Both the position numbers and the translations under genes were made by a program. A stretch of DNA of 64,000 nt from Candidatus Nanopelagicaceae bacterium (GTDB lineage: Bacteria; Actinomycetota; Actinomycetes; Nanopelagicales; Nanopelagicaceae). The notes under the pieces were generated by a model, which was not told where the DNA came from, did no database searches, and saw nothing but the letters and a program-made list of their open reading frames with translations. This document shows positions 51,202 to 61,523 of this stretch, one piece after another; position 1 is the first letter of the stretch; every line of letters starts with the position of its first letter. The stretch covers positions 37,470 to 101,469 of the forward strand of contig CANGLK010000001.1 of NCBI GenBank assembly GCA_947454735.1, written 5' to 3'.

Positions 51202-53775
51202 CTACTTTAACGCAGCCAACTGTGCAGTGATGCGCTCGATATCAGCAGTTGTAGCCGCTTGACGTTCGCGAATCTCTGCAACGACGTTCTCTGGGGCCTT
51301 GGCCATAAATCCTTGGTTGTTGAGTTTTACCTCTGCAGTTGCAAGATCTTTCTTTGCTGTTGCGAGATCTTTCTCAAGTCGCGTGCGCTCTGCCTCAACA
51401 TCAACCGCTCCAGATAAATCGAGCTCGCACTTAATTGCACCAATCTCAACTGAAGCGCTGGCAGTGAAATCTACGAGTTCGAGCTTAAGGAGAAATGCCA
51501 TCGCAGATGAATACTGTGCAACATCTGCAGGTGCGATAAAGCGACCAGGAATCTTCTGGCTTGGCTTAACGCCCTGATCGTTACGGAAGCGACGCACCTC
51601 TGTAATTACACGTTGCAACTGTGTAATGAGCTCTTCAGCTGACTTATCGAGGTGGGAGACATCAACGATTGGCCATGAGGCGTTCATGAGGGTCTCTCCC
51701 CCAGTAAATGTTGTCCAGAGCTCTTCGGTAATAAATGGCATGACGGGATGCAAGAGACGGAAGAGTTGATCGAGCACAAAGCCGAGAACGCGCTGAGTTG
51801 ATTGCGCATTTCCAGATGCAAATGCCTCTTTCGAGAGTTCGAGATACCAGTCGCAGAGATCATCCCAAGCAAAGTGATAGATGACTTCACTTGCACGAGC
51901 GAACTCGTATGTTGAGAGCAGCTCTGTGTACTGCGCTGTTGTCTCTGAAAGACGGGAGAGAATCCACTTATCGATTGCATTGAGTGAATCAACAGCCGGG
52001 AGATCGCCCTCGACGGTTGCACCATTCATCATTGCAAAACGAGTTGCATTCCAGAGCTTGGTTGCAAAGTTACGTGAACCTGCAATCCAATCTTCTGCCA
52101 ATGCTTGGTCCTTACCTGGATTTGATCCACGAGCAAGTGTGAAGCGAAGAGCATCTGCCCCGTACTTATCGATAAATTCAAGTGGGTCAACAACGTTGCC
52201 CTTGGACTTTGACATCTTCTTACCGAATTGATCACGAACAAGACCGTGCAGGACGATTGTTCCAAATGGAGGAACTCCATCCATTGCAAAGAGTCCGAAC
52301 ATCATCATGCGCGCTACCCAGAAGAACAAGATGTCGTAACCAGTTACGAGAACGCTTGTTGGGTAGAACTTCTTCAAATCTTCTGTCTGGTTTGGCCAGC
52401 CGAGAGTTGAGAATGGCCATAGAGCAGATGAGAACCAAGTATCGAGAACATCTGGATCTTGTTCATATCCTGCTGGCGCGCTTTCTCCTGGCCCGACAAC
52501 GATTACTTCACCATTTGGTCCATACCAGACAGGGATGCGATGGCCCCACCAGAGCTGTCGTGAGATACACCAGTCGTGCATTCCATCAACCCACTCGAAG
52601 TAACGTGGTGCAAGTTCTTCTGGTTCAATCTTTACGCGACCATCGCGAACAGCATCTCCTGCCGCCTTTGCAAGGGGTGCAACTTTTACGAACCACTGCT
52701 TTGAAAGACGTGGTTCTACAGTTGTATCGCAACGTGAACAGTGACCGACAGCATGGATGTATGGACGCTTCTCAGCAACAACGCGTCCAAGCTCCTTAAG
52801 CTTTGCAACAACTGCTACACGTGCTTCAAATCTATCCATTCCATCGAACTCAGTGCCAGTTCCATCCATAACACCGTGTTCGTTCATTATGACAACGAAA
52901 GGTACGTTGTGGCGTACAGCCATTTCAAAGTCATTTGGATCGTGGGCAGCAGTTACTTTAACGGCGCCTGTACCAAAATCAGGATCTACAAGTTCATCAG
53001 CAATGATTGGGATCATGCGGTTAACAAGTGGCAGAAGAACTTCAGTGCCAATCATGTGCTGGTAGCGAGGGTCATCTGGGTGAACAGCAACTGCGCCATC
53101 GCCCATCATCGTTTCAGCGCGAGTTGTTGCAACAACGATGCTCTGCTCGCCATCACCGTAACGAACTGAAACAAATTCGCCTTCATCATCTTGGTGCTCA
53201 ACTTCAATATCTGAAAGCGCTGTGAGACAACGTGGACACCAATTGATGATTCGCTCTGCGCGATAGATAAGTTCTTGGTCATACAACTTCTTAAAGATTG
53301 TAAGAACTGCTTGTGAAAGGGTCTCATTCATGGTGAATGCTTCACGAGACCAGTCAACTGAGTCACCAAGGCGCTTCATCTGACCGAGAATCTGTCCACC
53401 TGATTCGGCCTTCCACTCCCAAACCTTCTTTACAAACTCTTCACGACCGAGATCGTGGCGTGTGAGGCCTTGAGCTGCAAGCTGCTTCTCAACAACGTTC
53501 TGCGTTGCAATTCCAGCGTGATCCATTCCTGGGAGCCAGAGAGCCTCATAACCTTGCATGCGCTTCATTCGAGTCAAGCAATCTTGAAGAGTCTGATCCA
53601 GCGCGTGACCTATGTGAAGGTTGCCAGTTACGTTGGGAGGAGGGATGACGATTGTGAATGGTTCTTTTGGCGATGATGAATCTGCCGTGAAGTAACCAGA
53701 GTCGACCCAGTGCTGATAGAGACGTGGCTCAATATCGGCCGGGATAAAGGATGGAGCGAGTTCGCGCTTCGTCAT
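51202..53775 (-). CDS. valS: Valyl-tRNA synthetase
   Basis: Class I synthetase charging tRNA-Val. 857 residues. HIGH motif [23 protein letters not shown] as [12 protein letters not shown]1 editing domain, C-terminal coiled-coil arm (about 790-857). ATG is 6 nt after a TAGAAT box within the 22-nt gap after clpX; no Shine-Dalgarno and no T-box is visible. A drop in charged tRNA-Val would be sensed instead by the ilv leader. Confidence 0.97.
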   Translation of the reverse strand: MTKRELAPSFIPADIEPRLYQHWVDSGYFTADSSSPKEPFTIVIPPPNVTGNLHIGHALDQTLQDCLTRMKRMQGYEALWLPGMDHAGIATQNVVEKQLAAQGLTRHDLGREEFVKKVWEWKAESGGQILGQMKRLGDSVDWSREAFTMNETLSQAVLTIFKKLYDQELIYRAERIINWCPRCLTALSDIEVEHQDDEGEFVSVRYGDGEQSIVVATTRAETMMGDGAVAVHPDDPRYQHMIGTEVLLPLVNRMIPIIADELVDPDFGTGAVKVTAAHDPNDFEMAVRHNVPFVVIMNEHGVMDGTGTEFDGMDRFEARVAVVAKLKELGRVVAEKRPYIHAVGHCSRCDTTVEPRLSKQWFVKVAPLAKAAGDAVRDGRVKIEPEELAPRYFEWVDGMHDWCISRQLWWGHRIPVWYGPNGEVIVVGPGESAPAGYEQDPDVLDTWFSSALWPFSTLGWPNQTEDLKKFYPTSVLVTGYDILFFWVARMMMFGLFAMDGVPPFGTIVLHGLVRDQFGKKMSKSKGNVVDPLEFIDKYGADALRFTLARGSNPGKDQALAEDWIAGSRNFATKLWNATRFAMMNGATVEGDLPAVDSLNAIDKWILSRLSETTAQYTELLSTYEFARASEVIYHFAWDDLCDWYLELSKEAFASGNAQSTQRVLGFVLDQLFRLLHPVMPFITEELWTTFTGGETLMNASWPIVDVSHLDKSAEELITQLQRVITEVRRFRNDQGVKPSQKIPGRFIAPADVAQYSSAMAFLLKLELVDFTASASVEIGAIKCELDLSGAVDVEAERTRLEKDLATAKKDLATAEVKLNNQGFMAKAPENVVAEIRERQAATTADIERITAQLAALK

Positions 53776-53781
53776 GAGCGC

Positions 53782-53787
53782 ATTCTA
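53782..53787 (-). promoter_or_regulatory. -10 box of valS (leaderless)
   Basis: TAGAAT, 6 nt before the ATG at 53775, lies between clpX and valS. No ribosome-binding site between. Confidence 0.55.
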
Positions 53788-53797
53788 GCCGTAGTGG

Positions 53798-55096
53798 CTA
53801 CGCGCTTTTCTCCTCAGAGTTCTTCTCACGGCGTGAAGAACGCTTAGGTAAATCGCCCGTGCGCTCTATCAAGGTAGCTGGCGCATTGGAATCGATGCAA
53901 TCCTTCTCGATGATCACCTTTGCGATATCGGTACGGCTTGGCACTTCATACATAACGCTAAGGAGCACTGACTCCATGATTGCGCGAAGGCCGCGAGCAC
54001 CAGTGCCTCGTGAGAGAGCAAGCTCTGCAACTGCATCGAGTGCATCGGCAGAGAATTCAAGTTCGACATCATCCAGGCTAAAGAGCTTCTGATACTGCTT
54101 CACAAGAGCATTCTTTGGCTCAGTAAGGATCTGCATAAGAGCAGGCTTATCGAGATTTTCAACGCTAGTGATAACTGGAAGGCGTCCGATGAATTCTGGA
54201 ATCATTCCAAACTTCAACAAATCTTCAGGCATTACATCAGCGAAGATATCTTTACGATTCTTCTGCTCTTGAGTGACGAGATCTGCATTAAATCCAACTC
54301 CAGCAGAACCGCTTCGTGCCTCGACAATCTTGTCGAGTCCGGCGAATGCACCTCCGACGATAAAGAGAACATTTGTCGTATCGATCTGAATAAATTCTTG
54401 ATGTGGGTGCTTGCGTCCGCCTTGTGGTGGAACAGATGCGACAGTACCTTCAAGAATCTTTAAGAGGGCTTGCTGAACTCCTTCACCTGAAACATCGCGA
54501 GTAATCGATGGGTTCTCTGCCTTACGAGCAACCTTATCGATCTCATCGATGTAGATGATTCCGGTCTCAGCCTTCTTCACATCATAATCAGCGGCTTGAA
54601 GAAGCTTGAGAAGAATGTTCTCTACATCTTCTCCGACATAACCAGCTTCAGTGAGCGCTGTTGCATCTGCAATTGCAAATGGAACGTTAAGCATGCGAGC
54701 GAGAGTCTGCGCCATCAGCGTCTTTCCGCAACCTGTTGGGCCAAGGAGAAGAATGTTTGACTTTGCAAGTTCGATTCCATCTTCACTACGAGATTCGCCG
54801 GATTGAACACGCTTGTAATGGTTGTACACCGCGACAGAGAGGGACTTCTTTGCGCGATCTTGTCCGATGACATATTGATCAAGGAATTCAAAGATTGATT
54901 GTGGCTTCGGCAATTCTGCCAGGCCGAGTGTGTTTGCTTCAGAAAGCTCTTCAACGATGATCTCGTTACAGAGATCGATGCACTCGTCACAGATATAAAC
55001 ACCTGGACCTGCAATGAGCTTCTTTACCTGCTTCTGAGTCTTGCCGCAGAAGGAGCACTTCAAGAGGTCGTTAGCCTCGCCGATTTTCGTGGACAT
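53798..55096 (-). CDS. clpX: ATP-dependent protease ATPase subunit ClpX
   Basis: AAA+ unfoldase feeding ClpP. 432 residues: C4 zinc finger ([20 protein letters not shown]...CDECIDLC), Walker [16 protein letters not shown], Walker [10 protein letters not shown], sensor and pore loops (GYVGED). ATG lies 7 nt from TATATT, with no Shine-Dalgarno. The clpP genes are upstream on the same strand, separated by the MFS gene. Confidence 0.97.
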   Translation of the reverse strand: MSTKIGEANDLLKCSFCGKTQKQVKKLIAGPGVYICDECIDLCNEIIVEELSEANTLGLAELPKPQSIFEFLDQYVIGQDRAKKSLSVAVYNHYKRVQSGESRSEDGIELAKSNILLLGPTGCGKTLMAQTLARMLNVPFAIADATALTEAGYVGEDVENILLKLLQAADYDVKKAETGIIYIDEIDKVARKAENPSITRDVSGEGVQQALLKILEGTVASVPPQGGRKHPHQEFIQIDTTNVLFIVGGAFAGLDKIVEARSGSAGVGFNADLVTQEQKNRKDIFADVMPEDLLKFGMIPEFIGRLPVITSVENLDKPALMQILTEPKNALVKQYQKLFSLDDVELEFSADALDAVAELALSRGTGARGLRAIMESVLLSVMYEVPSRTDIAKVIIEKDCIDSNAPATLIERTGDLPKRSSRREKNSEEKSA

Positions 55097-55103
55097 GGGA
55101 GTA

Positions 55104-55109
55104 AATATA
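55104..55109 (-). promoter_or_regulatory. -10 box of clpX (leaderless)
   Basis: TATATT, 7 nt before the ATG at 55096; no Shine-Dalgarno. Confidence 0.45.
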
Positions 55110-55168
55110 GTTTTCGCGCCACCTTTATGGGGGCTGAATTACGCCTGACTTTGTTCGCCCTAAGTGAA

Positions 55169-56425
55169 TTAACTTTGTGCTGAATCTGTATCGGGAAGAA
55201 CACGACCAGGATTTCGCATTTCAGCCACTCCGGGGACGAGAAGTACGAGATAACAAATGAGAATGTGAAAAACAATCGCCGAGATGAGGAAGGTGCGCTC
55301 CCCCATCAATAAAATTACTGGCCCCACTAAGGCCATTCCGATTGGCATCAATCCACCTGAGCCGACCATATCGATGCTAAATACACGTCCCTGCATATCT
55401 TGCGGAACTTCACGCTGTACAGCGGTGACCCAATATGCCTCCCAGCCTCCGATTGAGAGGCCTGCAATGAAATAACCAGCAATCACAACTGTTTCATTAA
55501 TAGGGAATGCAAGTACGAGCGGTGCTACAGCAAAGAGCGACCAGAGCCAGATTGCAACAAATCCTGGTCGCTTAGGCTTCATTTTGATCGCAATAATCGC
55601 GCTGATCATTCCGCCCAAACTAAATGCAGCAGCTGAGATGGCGAAGACTGAGTTGGTATGAAATTCGCGGCGAGTGATGACTGGAAGCAAAACAGTCTCT
55701 GCTGCGACGATCACCATCAATTGGAAGGATGCCATCGCAATAGATGCTGCAATCCACTTGATTTCCCAGACCAACTTAAATCCTTCTTTAAGTTCAAAGA
55801 GGAAGGTCGGCTTATCTTCAAGAATCTCTTGGCGTGGTGGTTCGTGAATTGTCAGAATCATCGATGTCGCAATTAAGAAAAATGCACCTATGAGCGCGAA
55901 GGTCCAATCTGCTCCTAGAAATGCAATTGCTAATCCGCCAAGACCTGGGCCAACAATTGTGCCGACTTTAGCCACAATTCCCTTTGCAACATTGCCAGAT
56001 GGAAGGAGGTGATCTGGCAGCAAACTTGGAACGATTGCAGAACCCGCAGGTGCACCGAATGAATCACCGAGACCCATAAGAAATACGAGTAGGCCAATTG
56101 CCCATAAAGGTAAATCATTTGCCGAGACGAAGACTAAAACTAAACAGATGATTGCTCGGAAAGTATCTGCGCCGATCATGATCCATTTACGAGGCAAGCG
56201 ATCTGCCCAGACGCCGCCAATCAACATAAAGAGAGTTCCGGCTGCGACGCGCGCAGCGAGGATTAATCCAAGGGCAGATGCATTTCCACCTTTATCAAGA
56301 ACAGTGACTGCGAGTGCGATGGGAAAGGCTGAAGCGCCCAAGACAAAGATCGCGCCAGAGATAAAGAAGTTTCGATAACCCTTGTAGGAAAAGAGAGAAC
56401 CGGGTGCGAAATATTTCTTGAGCAT
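55169..56425 (-). CDS. MFS transporter, 12 TM, enterobactin exporter / macrolide efflux type
   Basis: 418 residues with about 12 hydrophobic segments. N-terminal FAPGSLFSYKGYRNFFISGAIF and motif A-like GGVWADRLPRKWIM resemble the MFS_3/EntS-MefA group. Substrate unknown. It sits between clpX and clpP2, where it interrupts the usual clpP-clpX adjacency. A weak AAAGG lies 10 nt before the ATG. Confidence 0.85.
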   Translation of the reverse strand: MLKKYFAPGSLFSYKGYRNFFISGAIFVLGASAFPIALAVTVLDKGGNASALGLILAARVAAGTLFMLIGGVWADRLPRKWIMIGADTFRAIICLVLVFVSANDLPLWAIGLLVFLMGLGDSFGAPAGSAIVPSLLPDHLLPSGNVAKGIVAKVGTIVGPGLGGLAIAFLGADWTFALIGAFFLIATSMILTIHEPPRQEILEDKPTFLFELKEGFKLVWEIKWIAASIAMASFQLMVIVAAETVLLPVITRREFHTNSVFAISAAAFSLGGMISAIIAIKMKPKRPGFVAIWLWSLFAVAPLVLAFPINETVVIAGYFIAGLSIGGWEAYWVTAVQREVPQDMQGRVFSIDMVGSGGLMPIGMALVGPVILLMGERTFLISAIVFHILICYLVLLVPGVAEMRNPGRVLPDTDSAQS

Positions 56426-56455
56426 CGCACCCGGACCTTTCTATCTAATATCTGA

Positions 56456-57082
56456 TTACGCGGAAGGCTTGGCCTTTCGTGAAGCCATAACCTTATCGAT
56501 AATTCCGTACTCCACTGCTTCAGCAGCGGTGAGAATCTTGTCTCGTTCGATATCTTTTTCAATCTCTTCGACAGTCTTATTTGAGTGATTGGCCAACATT
56601 GTTTCGAGAAGTCCGCGCATACGCATTACTTCACGTGCCTGAATCTCGATATCAGATGCCTGTCCTCCGCCCTCAGATGAAGGCTGGTGAATGAGGATGC
56701 GTGAGTGCTCGAGGCCGTAACGCTTTCCCTTTGTTCCACCCGCAAGGATGATCGCTGCAGCTGATGCTGCCTGTCCCAAGCAGATTGTCTGAATATCAGG
56801 GCGAACGAATTGCATCGTGTCATAGATCGCTGTGAGCGCTGTAAATGATCCGCCAGGTGAGTTGATGTAGATCGAGATATCGCGATCTGGATCCATTGAC
56901 TCAAGCGTCAAAAGCTGGGCCATAACATCGTTTGCAACTGTGTCATCGATTGCCTGACCTAAGAAGATGATGCGCTCTTCAAAGAGCTTTGTATATGGAT
57001 CGTGGCGCTTATATCCATTTGCTGTCTTCTCATCGAATTGTGGAAGTACGTAGCGAGCTTGGAAATCTGAGATGTGGTTCAT
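56456..57082 (-). CDS. clpP2: ATP-dependent Clp protease proteolytic subunit, ClpP2
   Basis: 208 residues. Ser-His-Asp protease: Ser in [16 protein letters not shown], His in [13 protein letters not shown]. In actinobacteria two distinct ClpP rings (ClpP1 and ClpP2) form a mixed tetradecamer; this gene's [10 protein letters not shown] loop marks the ClpP2 type. ATG overlaps the clpP1 stop (TAATG). Confidence 0.95.
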   Translation of the reverse strand: MNHISDFQARYVLPQFDEKTANGYKRHDPYTKLFEERIIFLGQAIDDTVANDVMAQLLTLESMDPDRDISIYINSPGGSFTALTAIYDTMQFVRPDIQTICLGQAASAAAIILAGGTKGKRYGLEHSRILIHQPSSEGGGQASDIEIQAREVMRMRGLLETMLANHSNKTVEEIEKDIERDKILTAAEAVEYGIIDKVMASRKAKPSA

Positions 57083-57693
57083 TACTTCTTACCTCCAGAA
57101 ATCTGTCCATCGCTTGTTGCAATGTGATCGATAAAGCCGTACTCGAGAGCATCCTTTGCATTGAACCAGTTGTCGCGATCTGAATCGATAAGAATCTTTT
57201 CAAGTGGCTGACCTGTGTGCTTAGCATTGAGTTCAGAGAGGGTCTGCTTTGTAATCGCCATCTGCTCTGCCTGGATGCGAATATCAGTTGCTGTTCCACC
57301 GATTCCACCGAGTGGCTGGTGCATCAAGATGCGTGCATGTGGCGTTGCGTAACGCTTGCCCTTTGTTCCAGCTGTAAGAAGGAATTGACCCATTGATGCA
57401 GCCATTCCCATTGCAACTGTTGCAACATCGTTCTTGATGTAATTCATAGTGTCGTAAATCGCCATACCTGCATAGACAGATCCACCAGGTGAGTTGATGT
57501 AGAGGTAGATGTCCTTCTCTGAATCTTCTGCAGAGAGAAGAAGGAGCTGCGCGCAGATCTGGTTTGCCATCTCATCGCGGACTTCGCCTGCAAGGAAGAC
57601 GATTCGCTCACGGAGAAGGCGGCTATAAATCTGATCGCCTAGGCCGAGTGGTGTCTCAGCTGCTGATCTGTTCTGTGGGTTAAATAAATCCAC
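57082..57693 (-). CDS. clpP1: ATP-dependent Clp protease proteolytic subunit, ClpP1
   Basis: About 203 residues from GTG 57693. Ser in [20 protein letters not shown], His in [10 protein letters not shown], Asp in the LDSDRD-type stretch. Two starts are possible. GTG 57693 has GGAAGGAAG with good spacing and gives a family-like length; ATG 57756 (224 residues) lies 6 nt after TAAGGT and would be leaderless. If the first is right, the 63 nt between are a 5' leader with hairpin GCGCACC/GGTGTGC (57714-57733). Overlaps clpP2 by one base. Confidence 0.93.
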   Translation of the reverse strand: MDLFNPQNRSAAETPLGLGDQIYSRLLRERIVFLAGEVRDEMANQICAQLLLLSAEDSEKDIYLYINSPGGSVYAGMAIYDTMNYIKNDVATVAMGMAASMGQFLLTAGTKGKRYATPHARILMHQPLGGIGGTATDIRIQAEQMAITKQTLSELNAKHTGQPLEKILIDSDRDNWFNAKDALEYGFIDHIATSDGQISGGKK

Positions 57694-57845
57694 GGTACTT
57701 CCTTCCGACTCTTGCACACCAGAAAAGGTGCGCTCTTCAGATTGCCTGAATTGCATGTAGTGACCTTAACAACGGCAGGGCGAAAATGCTTCCCAAATTA
57801 TGAGGATTAGGGCGGAATTCGCCCCTGTTCGCTATTGGCTAAAGA

Positions 57846-59141
57846 TTATTCAGCAGAAGGTGGCGCTGCTGGGTTCTGAAGAGGACGGAGCTCTTCAAGT
57901 TCAATCTTTGTGCCGGCCTTGTCGACGACGGAGATGCGACCAAGAACAGATGCAAGCGCCTTCGCGCGAGTGACCTCGGCGATGACCTGTGTGATCTGTC
58001 CAGCCTTCTGGAGCTCCTGAGCAAACTGCTCTGGACCCATCCCGTAGCGCTGTGACATGCGGACGAGGTAGTCAGTGAGTTCAACCTCAGTGATCTGAAC
58101 GTCTTCTGCCTTCACGATTGAATCGAGGAGGAACTCAGACTTAATTCCGTCACGAACTTCCTTATCTACCTCTGCGCGGTGAACAGCATCTTCGAGACGG
58201 CCTTCGCCCTCGAGGTGGCTATTTACCTCTTCAAGAACCAAATCATCTGGAACCTCAATAGTGAGATCAGCAAGCAACTTCTCAACAAGGAGATCGCGTG
58301 CCTGCGCACCCTGCTCGAGCTTCTTGATGCGTGCAAGACGCTCTGTGAAATCTGCCTTGAGCTCTGCAACTGTGTCGAACTCAGATGCGAGCTTTGCAAA
58401 TGCATCATCAACAGCTGGAAGCTCGCGCTCCTTAACAACCTTGAGTGCAATCTCAACGTCGCCCTTCTCGTCATCTTTCTGACCAACGAGCTGAGTTGTG
58501 AATGTCTTTGTATCTCCAGCTGACATATCAACGAGTGCCTCATCGAGACCATCGATCATGCGGTTAGAGCCAACTTCATATGAAATGTCATTTGCCTTGC
58601 CGCCATCAACTTCTTCACCATCGATGCGCGCTGTGAGATCAACAGTAACGAAGTCACCTGACTTAGTTGCGCGCTCAACAGTGTGAAGAGTTCCGAAGCG
58701 AGCGCGAAGCTCATCAATCTGCTCATCGAGATCTGCATCAGTAACTTCTGCGTTATCAACTGTGACAGTGATCTTTGAGAAATCAGGAAGTGTTACTTCT
58801 GGGCGAACTGAAACTTCAACTGTGAAGTCGAGCTTCTCGTTATCTTTAAATTCTTTGATATCTACAACTGGGCGACCAATCACAAGAAGTGTGTGCTCGC
58901 GAGCTGCTTGACCGTAGAACTCTGGAAGAGCTGCGTTGATTGCTTCATCGAGAATTGCCGGGCGACCGATGCGCTGTTCAACCATTGCTGCAGGAACTTT
59001 TCCTTTACGGAAACCTGGAACGTTGATCTGTGATGCAAGCTTCTTGTAAGCATCTGCGATGTAAGGGCTGAGTTCTTCGAATGCAACCTCTACTGAAATC
59101 TTTACACGTGTTGGTGAAAGTGTCTCGACGTTGCTCTTCAC
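57846..59141 (-). CDS. tig: Trigger factor
   Basis: Ribosome-bound chaperone and peptidyl-prolyl isomerase. 431 residues. Ribosome-binding tail with GFRKGKVP near residue 45, FKBP-like domain (about 150-240, GDFVTVDLTARIDGEE...), long C-terminal helical chaperone arm. GTG start with AGGAG 6 nt upstream. Upstream of clpP1-clpP2, the usual order. Confidence 0.97.
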   Translation of the reverse strand: MKSNVETLSPTRVKISVEVAFEELSPYIADAYKKLASQINVPGFRKGKVPAAMVEQRIGRPAILDEAINAALPEFYGQAAREHTLLVIGRPVVDIKEFKDNEKLDFTVEVSVRPEVTLPDFSKITVTVDNAEVTDADLDEQIDELRARFGTLHTVERATKSGDFVTVDLTARIDGEEVDGGKANDISYEVGSNRMIDGLDEALVDMSAGDTKTFTTQLVGQKDDEKGDVEIALKVVKERELPAVDDAFAKLASEFDTVAELKADFTERLARIKKLEQGAQARDLLVEKLLADLTIEVPDDLVLEEVNSHLEGEGRLEDAVHRAEVDKEVRDGIKSEFLLDSIVKAEDVQITEVELTDYLVRMSQRYGMGPEQFAQELQKAGQITQVIAEVTRAKALASVLGRISVVDKAGTKIELEELRPLQNPAAPPSAE

Positions 59142-59213
59142 AATTGACTCCTGTTGATTGAAGTTGATTTGAAGTTAGTTAGAAATTAAATAACTTCGAA
59201 CTACAAGTAATAC

Positions 59214-59289
59214 TGGTCGGGGCGGGGAGATTCGAACTCCCGATCTCCTGCTCCCAAAGCAGGCGCGCTAGCCACTACGCTACGCCCCG
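59214..59289 (-). tRNA. tRNA-Pro (TGG)
   Basis: The minus strand folds into a cloverleaf: acceptor CGGGGCG/CGCCCCG, anticodon stem CCTGC with loop TTTGGGA (anticodon TGG), T arm GGGAG-TTCGAAT-CTCCC, discriminator A and encoded CCA. Confidence 0.95.
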
Positions 59290-59361
59290 AAGGCGCAGGG
59301 GGAAGTCTAAGGCAAATTTTCACTTCTCCTTACCGACCATGTACGCTAACGCCCACACCCC

Positions 59362-59435
59362 GCGGGTGTAGCTCAATGGTAGAGTTCCAGCCTTCCAAGC
59401 TGGCTGTGCCGGTTCGATCCCGGTCACCCGCTCCA
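59362..59435 (+). tRNA. tRNA-Gly (TCC)
   Basis: Plus strand cloverleaf: acceptor GCGGGTG/CACCCGC, anticodon stem CCAGC/GCTGG with loop CTTCCAA (anticodon TCC), T loop TTCGATC, encoded CCA. It runs convergent to the collagen-like gene, 8 nt from its stop. Confidence 0.95.
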
Positions 59436-59443
59436 GTACATAT

Positions 59444-60409
59444 TTACGCGTGATTTATAGCGCTTTGAACGGCAACAGCAGTAAAACTCCCACTTATTTT
59501 CACTGGTCCGTTCACTTCCGTAGTCCGGCCAGCCGTCACCATGATTGTTATGCCGTAGGACACATCTATGGATTTTCCATCCAAGACTAGCTCTGCCTCT
59601 ATTGAGTTTTCGAAGATGGCATTCCCGTTTCGATATGAGGCACCATTAATTAAGGAATAGCTTGTTTGCACAATTGCGCCACTTATAGAACTTGTGGCAG
59701 AGAGCGCCAAAGGCATAAAAGCATTTGTGTTTTCATTTGGTAGATACGTATTTATGTGAATTCGTACAACATAACTCTTGCTCGATTCAAAAATATTCAA
59801 CTGAACATACTGGCTTGTTCCAACACCGCCTCTTAGGTCATTGAAATTAAGTTGCCCATAAATAACTTCTGAACTTACAGAAGTTCCTGTCTCGCCCTTT
59901 GCTCCAGTCGCACCTGCGGGACCTGCTGGACCTTGCGCACCATTTGGACCACTAGCACCTGCGGCACCTGAAATACCAGGTGCACCTGCGGCACCGGTTG
60001 CCCCTGGCAAACCTTGTTCGCCCTTCTCTCCTTTCTCTCCCTGCGGACCAACTGGACCAAAAGCTCCTTGAATTCCTTGTGGTCCAACAACTGTATTTAC
60101 ATTTGACGTTGAAACTGTTTTTCCATCTGATCCATTCCTTCCATCATTTCCTGATGGACCAGTCGGACCTTGAATGCTCTGCGGAGATGACCATCTACCT
60201 TTTGCCTTGGGTCCGTAGATCAACAAACTGCGCGTATCGATATAGAAATCTCCATCGATACCAATTGAATTCTTCGGCGCTCCCTTGCCATTGAGAATCG
60301 TATTTACAGCAGCAGAGGTGGATCTCCCCGCAGCTTCTGCAGTCAATTGCATTGGTGAGAAAGTGGCGAGAGCAAGAAGCCCCGCACCTAATAACTTCTT
60401 TCTTCGCAT
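59444..60409 (-). CDS. Secreted collagen-like protein with a C-terminal globular domain
   Basis: 321 residues. Signal peptide (about 1-27, GLLALATFSPMQLTAEA). A short N-terminal domain (about 45-78) with an IDGDFYIDTRSLLIYGPKA motif, common ahead of bacterial collagen repeats. Gly-X-Y blocks about 80-97 and 110-178, broken by KTVSTSNVNTVV. C-terminal beta-rich domain of about 140 residues (YGQLNFNDLRGG...) resembling a C1q/TNF-like head only in position and length; not proven. No anchor seen. Likely trimeric and secreted. Confidence 0.82.
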   Translation of the reverse strand: MRRKKLLGAGLLALATFSPMQLTAEAAGRSTSAAVNTILNGKGAPKNSIGIDGDFYIDTRSLLIYGPKAKGRWSSPQSIQGPTGPSGNDGRNGSDGKTVSTSNVNTVVGPQGIQGAFGPVGPQGEKGEKGEQGLPGATGAAGAPGISGAAGASGPNGAQGPAGPAGATGAKGETGTSVSSEVIYGQLNFNDLRGGVGTSQYVQLNIFESSKSYVVRIHINTYLPNENTNAFMPLALSATSSISGAIVQTSYSLINGASYRNGNAIFENSIEAELVLDGKSIDVSYGITIMVTAGRTTEVNGPVKISGSFTAVAVQSAINHA

Positions 60410-60674
60410 TAACCCTTAACTCGCTCTCCCCCGCCGAGGCGGGATTTTGATTGAGTAGAAGTGTGAAATGTCTGGATTACTCAAAGTAATCAGGCCTCCC
60501 CCTAGCCACGCTCACAGAAAGCCCAAGATTGACGCTTAGTAGTTCACAGAGAGAGCAGAGAGATTCACAAGGTGCCCTCAGGTTCTACCGCTACCTTTCT
60601 GAGCATGAGGGTGTTAATTACACCTAAGTCAGCAATACGGGGCTGACAAGACGTAAGGGACAGGAGACATGAAA
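60410..60674. promoter_or_regulatory. Intergenic region with palindromes between two divergent surface-protein genes
   Basis: 265 bp, no gene seen. Near the minus-strand gene is a hairpin CCCGCC-GA-GGCGGG (about 60432-60445). Near the plus-strand gene are GGTGT-TAATT-ACACC (60610-60624) and GTCAGC-N8-GCTGAC (60628-60647), placed where an operator or 5'-leader hairpin would be. Confidence 0.4.
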
Positions 60675-61418
60675 ATGTCATCAAAGAAAAAGGTAGTTGC
60701 AATCGCAATTACGACAGTTGCTTTAACGGCTGGATCTTTCGGCGTTGCAACTGCAGCATCAAAGACAACAAAGGTCACACGAACATCGGTATCAACTGTT
60801 GCTAACCAAGCATCATCAGGAAAGCTCGGTCGTGGCCAGGAACTAGCAACACTTCTCTCAGGACTTGTTACCAAGGGAACGATTACACAGGCACAGGCCG
60901 ATGCAATCATTGCTGCAGTAACTTCTGCAGAAACTGCACACGATGCAGCTCGCCCACCAATGGGTCCTCAAGGTCCTATAGGCGGCAAGGGCGGTCCTCT
61001 TGATGAGCACCTCACAGTTATTGCATCAACTCTAGGAATTGATACAACAACAGTTCTCACTCGCCTCAAGGCTGGTGATTCACTTGCAACAATCGCAGGT
61101 GCAAAGAAGGATGCTTTGATCACAGCGCTCGTCGCTGATGAGACTAAGCAGATCGATGCAGCAGTTACAGCTGGAAAGCTCACTGCAGCCCAGGCAACTT
61201 CACTCAAGGCGAATCTCGTTGCGCATGTAACTGAAATCGTTAATGCAACAGCTCCAATTGGTTCACCTGAGGGTGGTCAAATGGGTGGCGGCATGATGGG
61301 TGGAGATCGTGGTGGTAAGGGCGGCCGTGGACACGGTGGACCTATGGGTGGCGGAATGATGGGTGGAGCAGCTCCAACTATCCCAACACCAACAACCACA
61401 ACTTCATCAAAGGCTTAA
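60675..61418 (+). CDS. Secreted helical protein with Gly/Met-rich tail
   Basis: 247 residues from ATG 60675, chosen because AGGAG lies 8 nt upstream; an ATG at 60669 is only 2 nt from it. Signal peptide (about 1-28, AIAITTVALTAGSFGVATAA). A helix-rich unit with the GxITQAQADAIIAAV theme appears at about 48-75 and again as GKLTAAQATSLKANL; between them LDEHLTVIASTLGIDTTTVLTRLKAGDSLATIAG is a repeat common in secreted actinobacterial proteins of unknown role. The tail has GGQMGGGMMGG and HGGPMGGGMMGG runs, then a Pro/Thr/Ser end. Function unknown. Confidence 0.8.
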   Translation: MSSKKKVVAIAITTVALTAGSFGVATAASKTTKVTRTSVSTVANQASSGKLGRGQELATLLSGLVTKGTITQAQADAIIAAVTSAETAHDAARPPMGPQGPIGGKGGPLDEHLTVIASTLGIDTTTVLTRLKAGDSLATIAGAKKDALITALVADETKQIDAAVTAGKLTAAQATSLKANLVAHVTEIVNATAPIGSPEGGQMGGGMMGGDRGGKGGRGHGGPMGGGMMGGAAPTIPTPTTTTSSKA

Positions 61419-61450
61419 GGACTATCTTCATGTAGTTCCTTCATTGGGTA

Positions 61451-61489
61451 GAAAACCCGCCAAGTGTTCCATTCACTTGGCGGGTTTTC
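61451..61489 (+). terminator. Strong terminator after the Gly/Met-tail gene
   Basis: GAAAACCCGCCAAGTG (61451-61466) and CACTTGGCGGGTTTTC (61474-61489) form a 16-bp stem with a 7-nt loop; the arm ends in TTTTC. Confidence 0.9.
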
Positions 61490-61523
61490 GTTTGCTCCAA
61501 GCTCTTGCGTGATTTAATTGCGC

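Noticed and set aside
52182-52799. 205-residue plus-strand frame
   Set aside because: Antisense to valS, whose motifs are intact; no independent evidence.
59214-59443. tRNA pair as an integration site for a mobile element
   Set aside because: No integrase beside it (the Xer gene at 16280 is housekeeping type), no second copy of the tRNA 3' end was seen, and both tRNAs are complete.
59362-60409. tRNA-Gly/tRNA-Pro placed to serve the Gly- and Pro-rich collagen gene
   Set aside because: The gene mostly uses GGT for Gly, which anticodon TCC does not read best; adjacency is probably chance.
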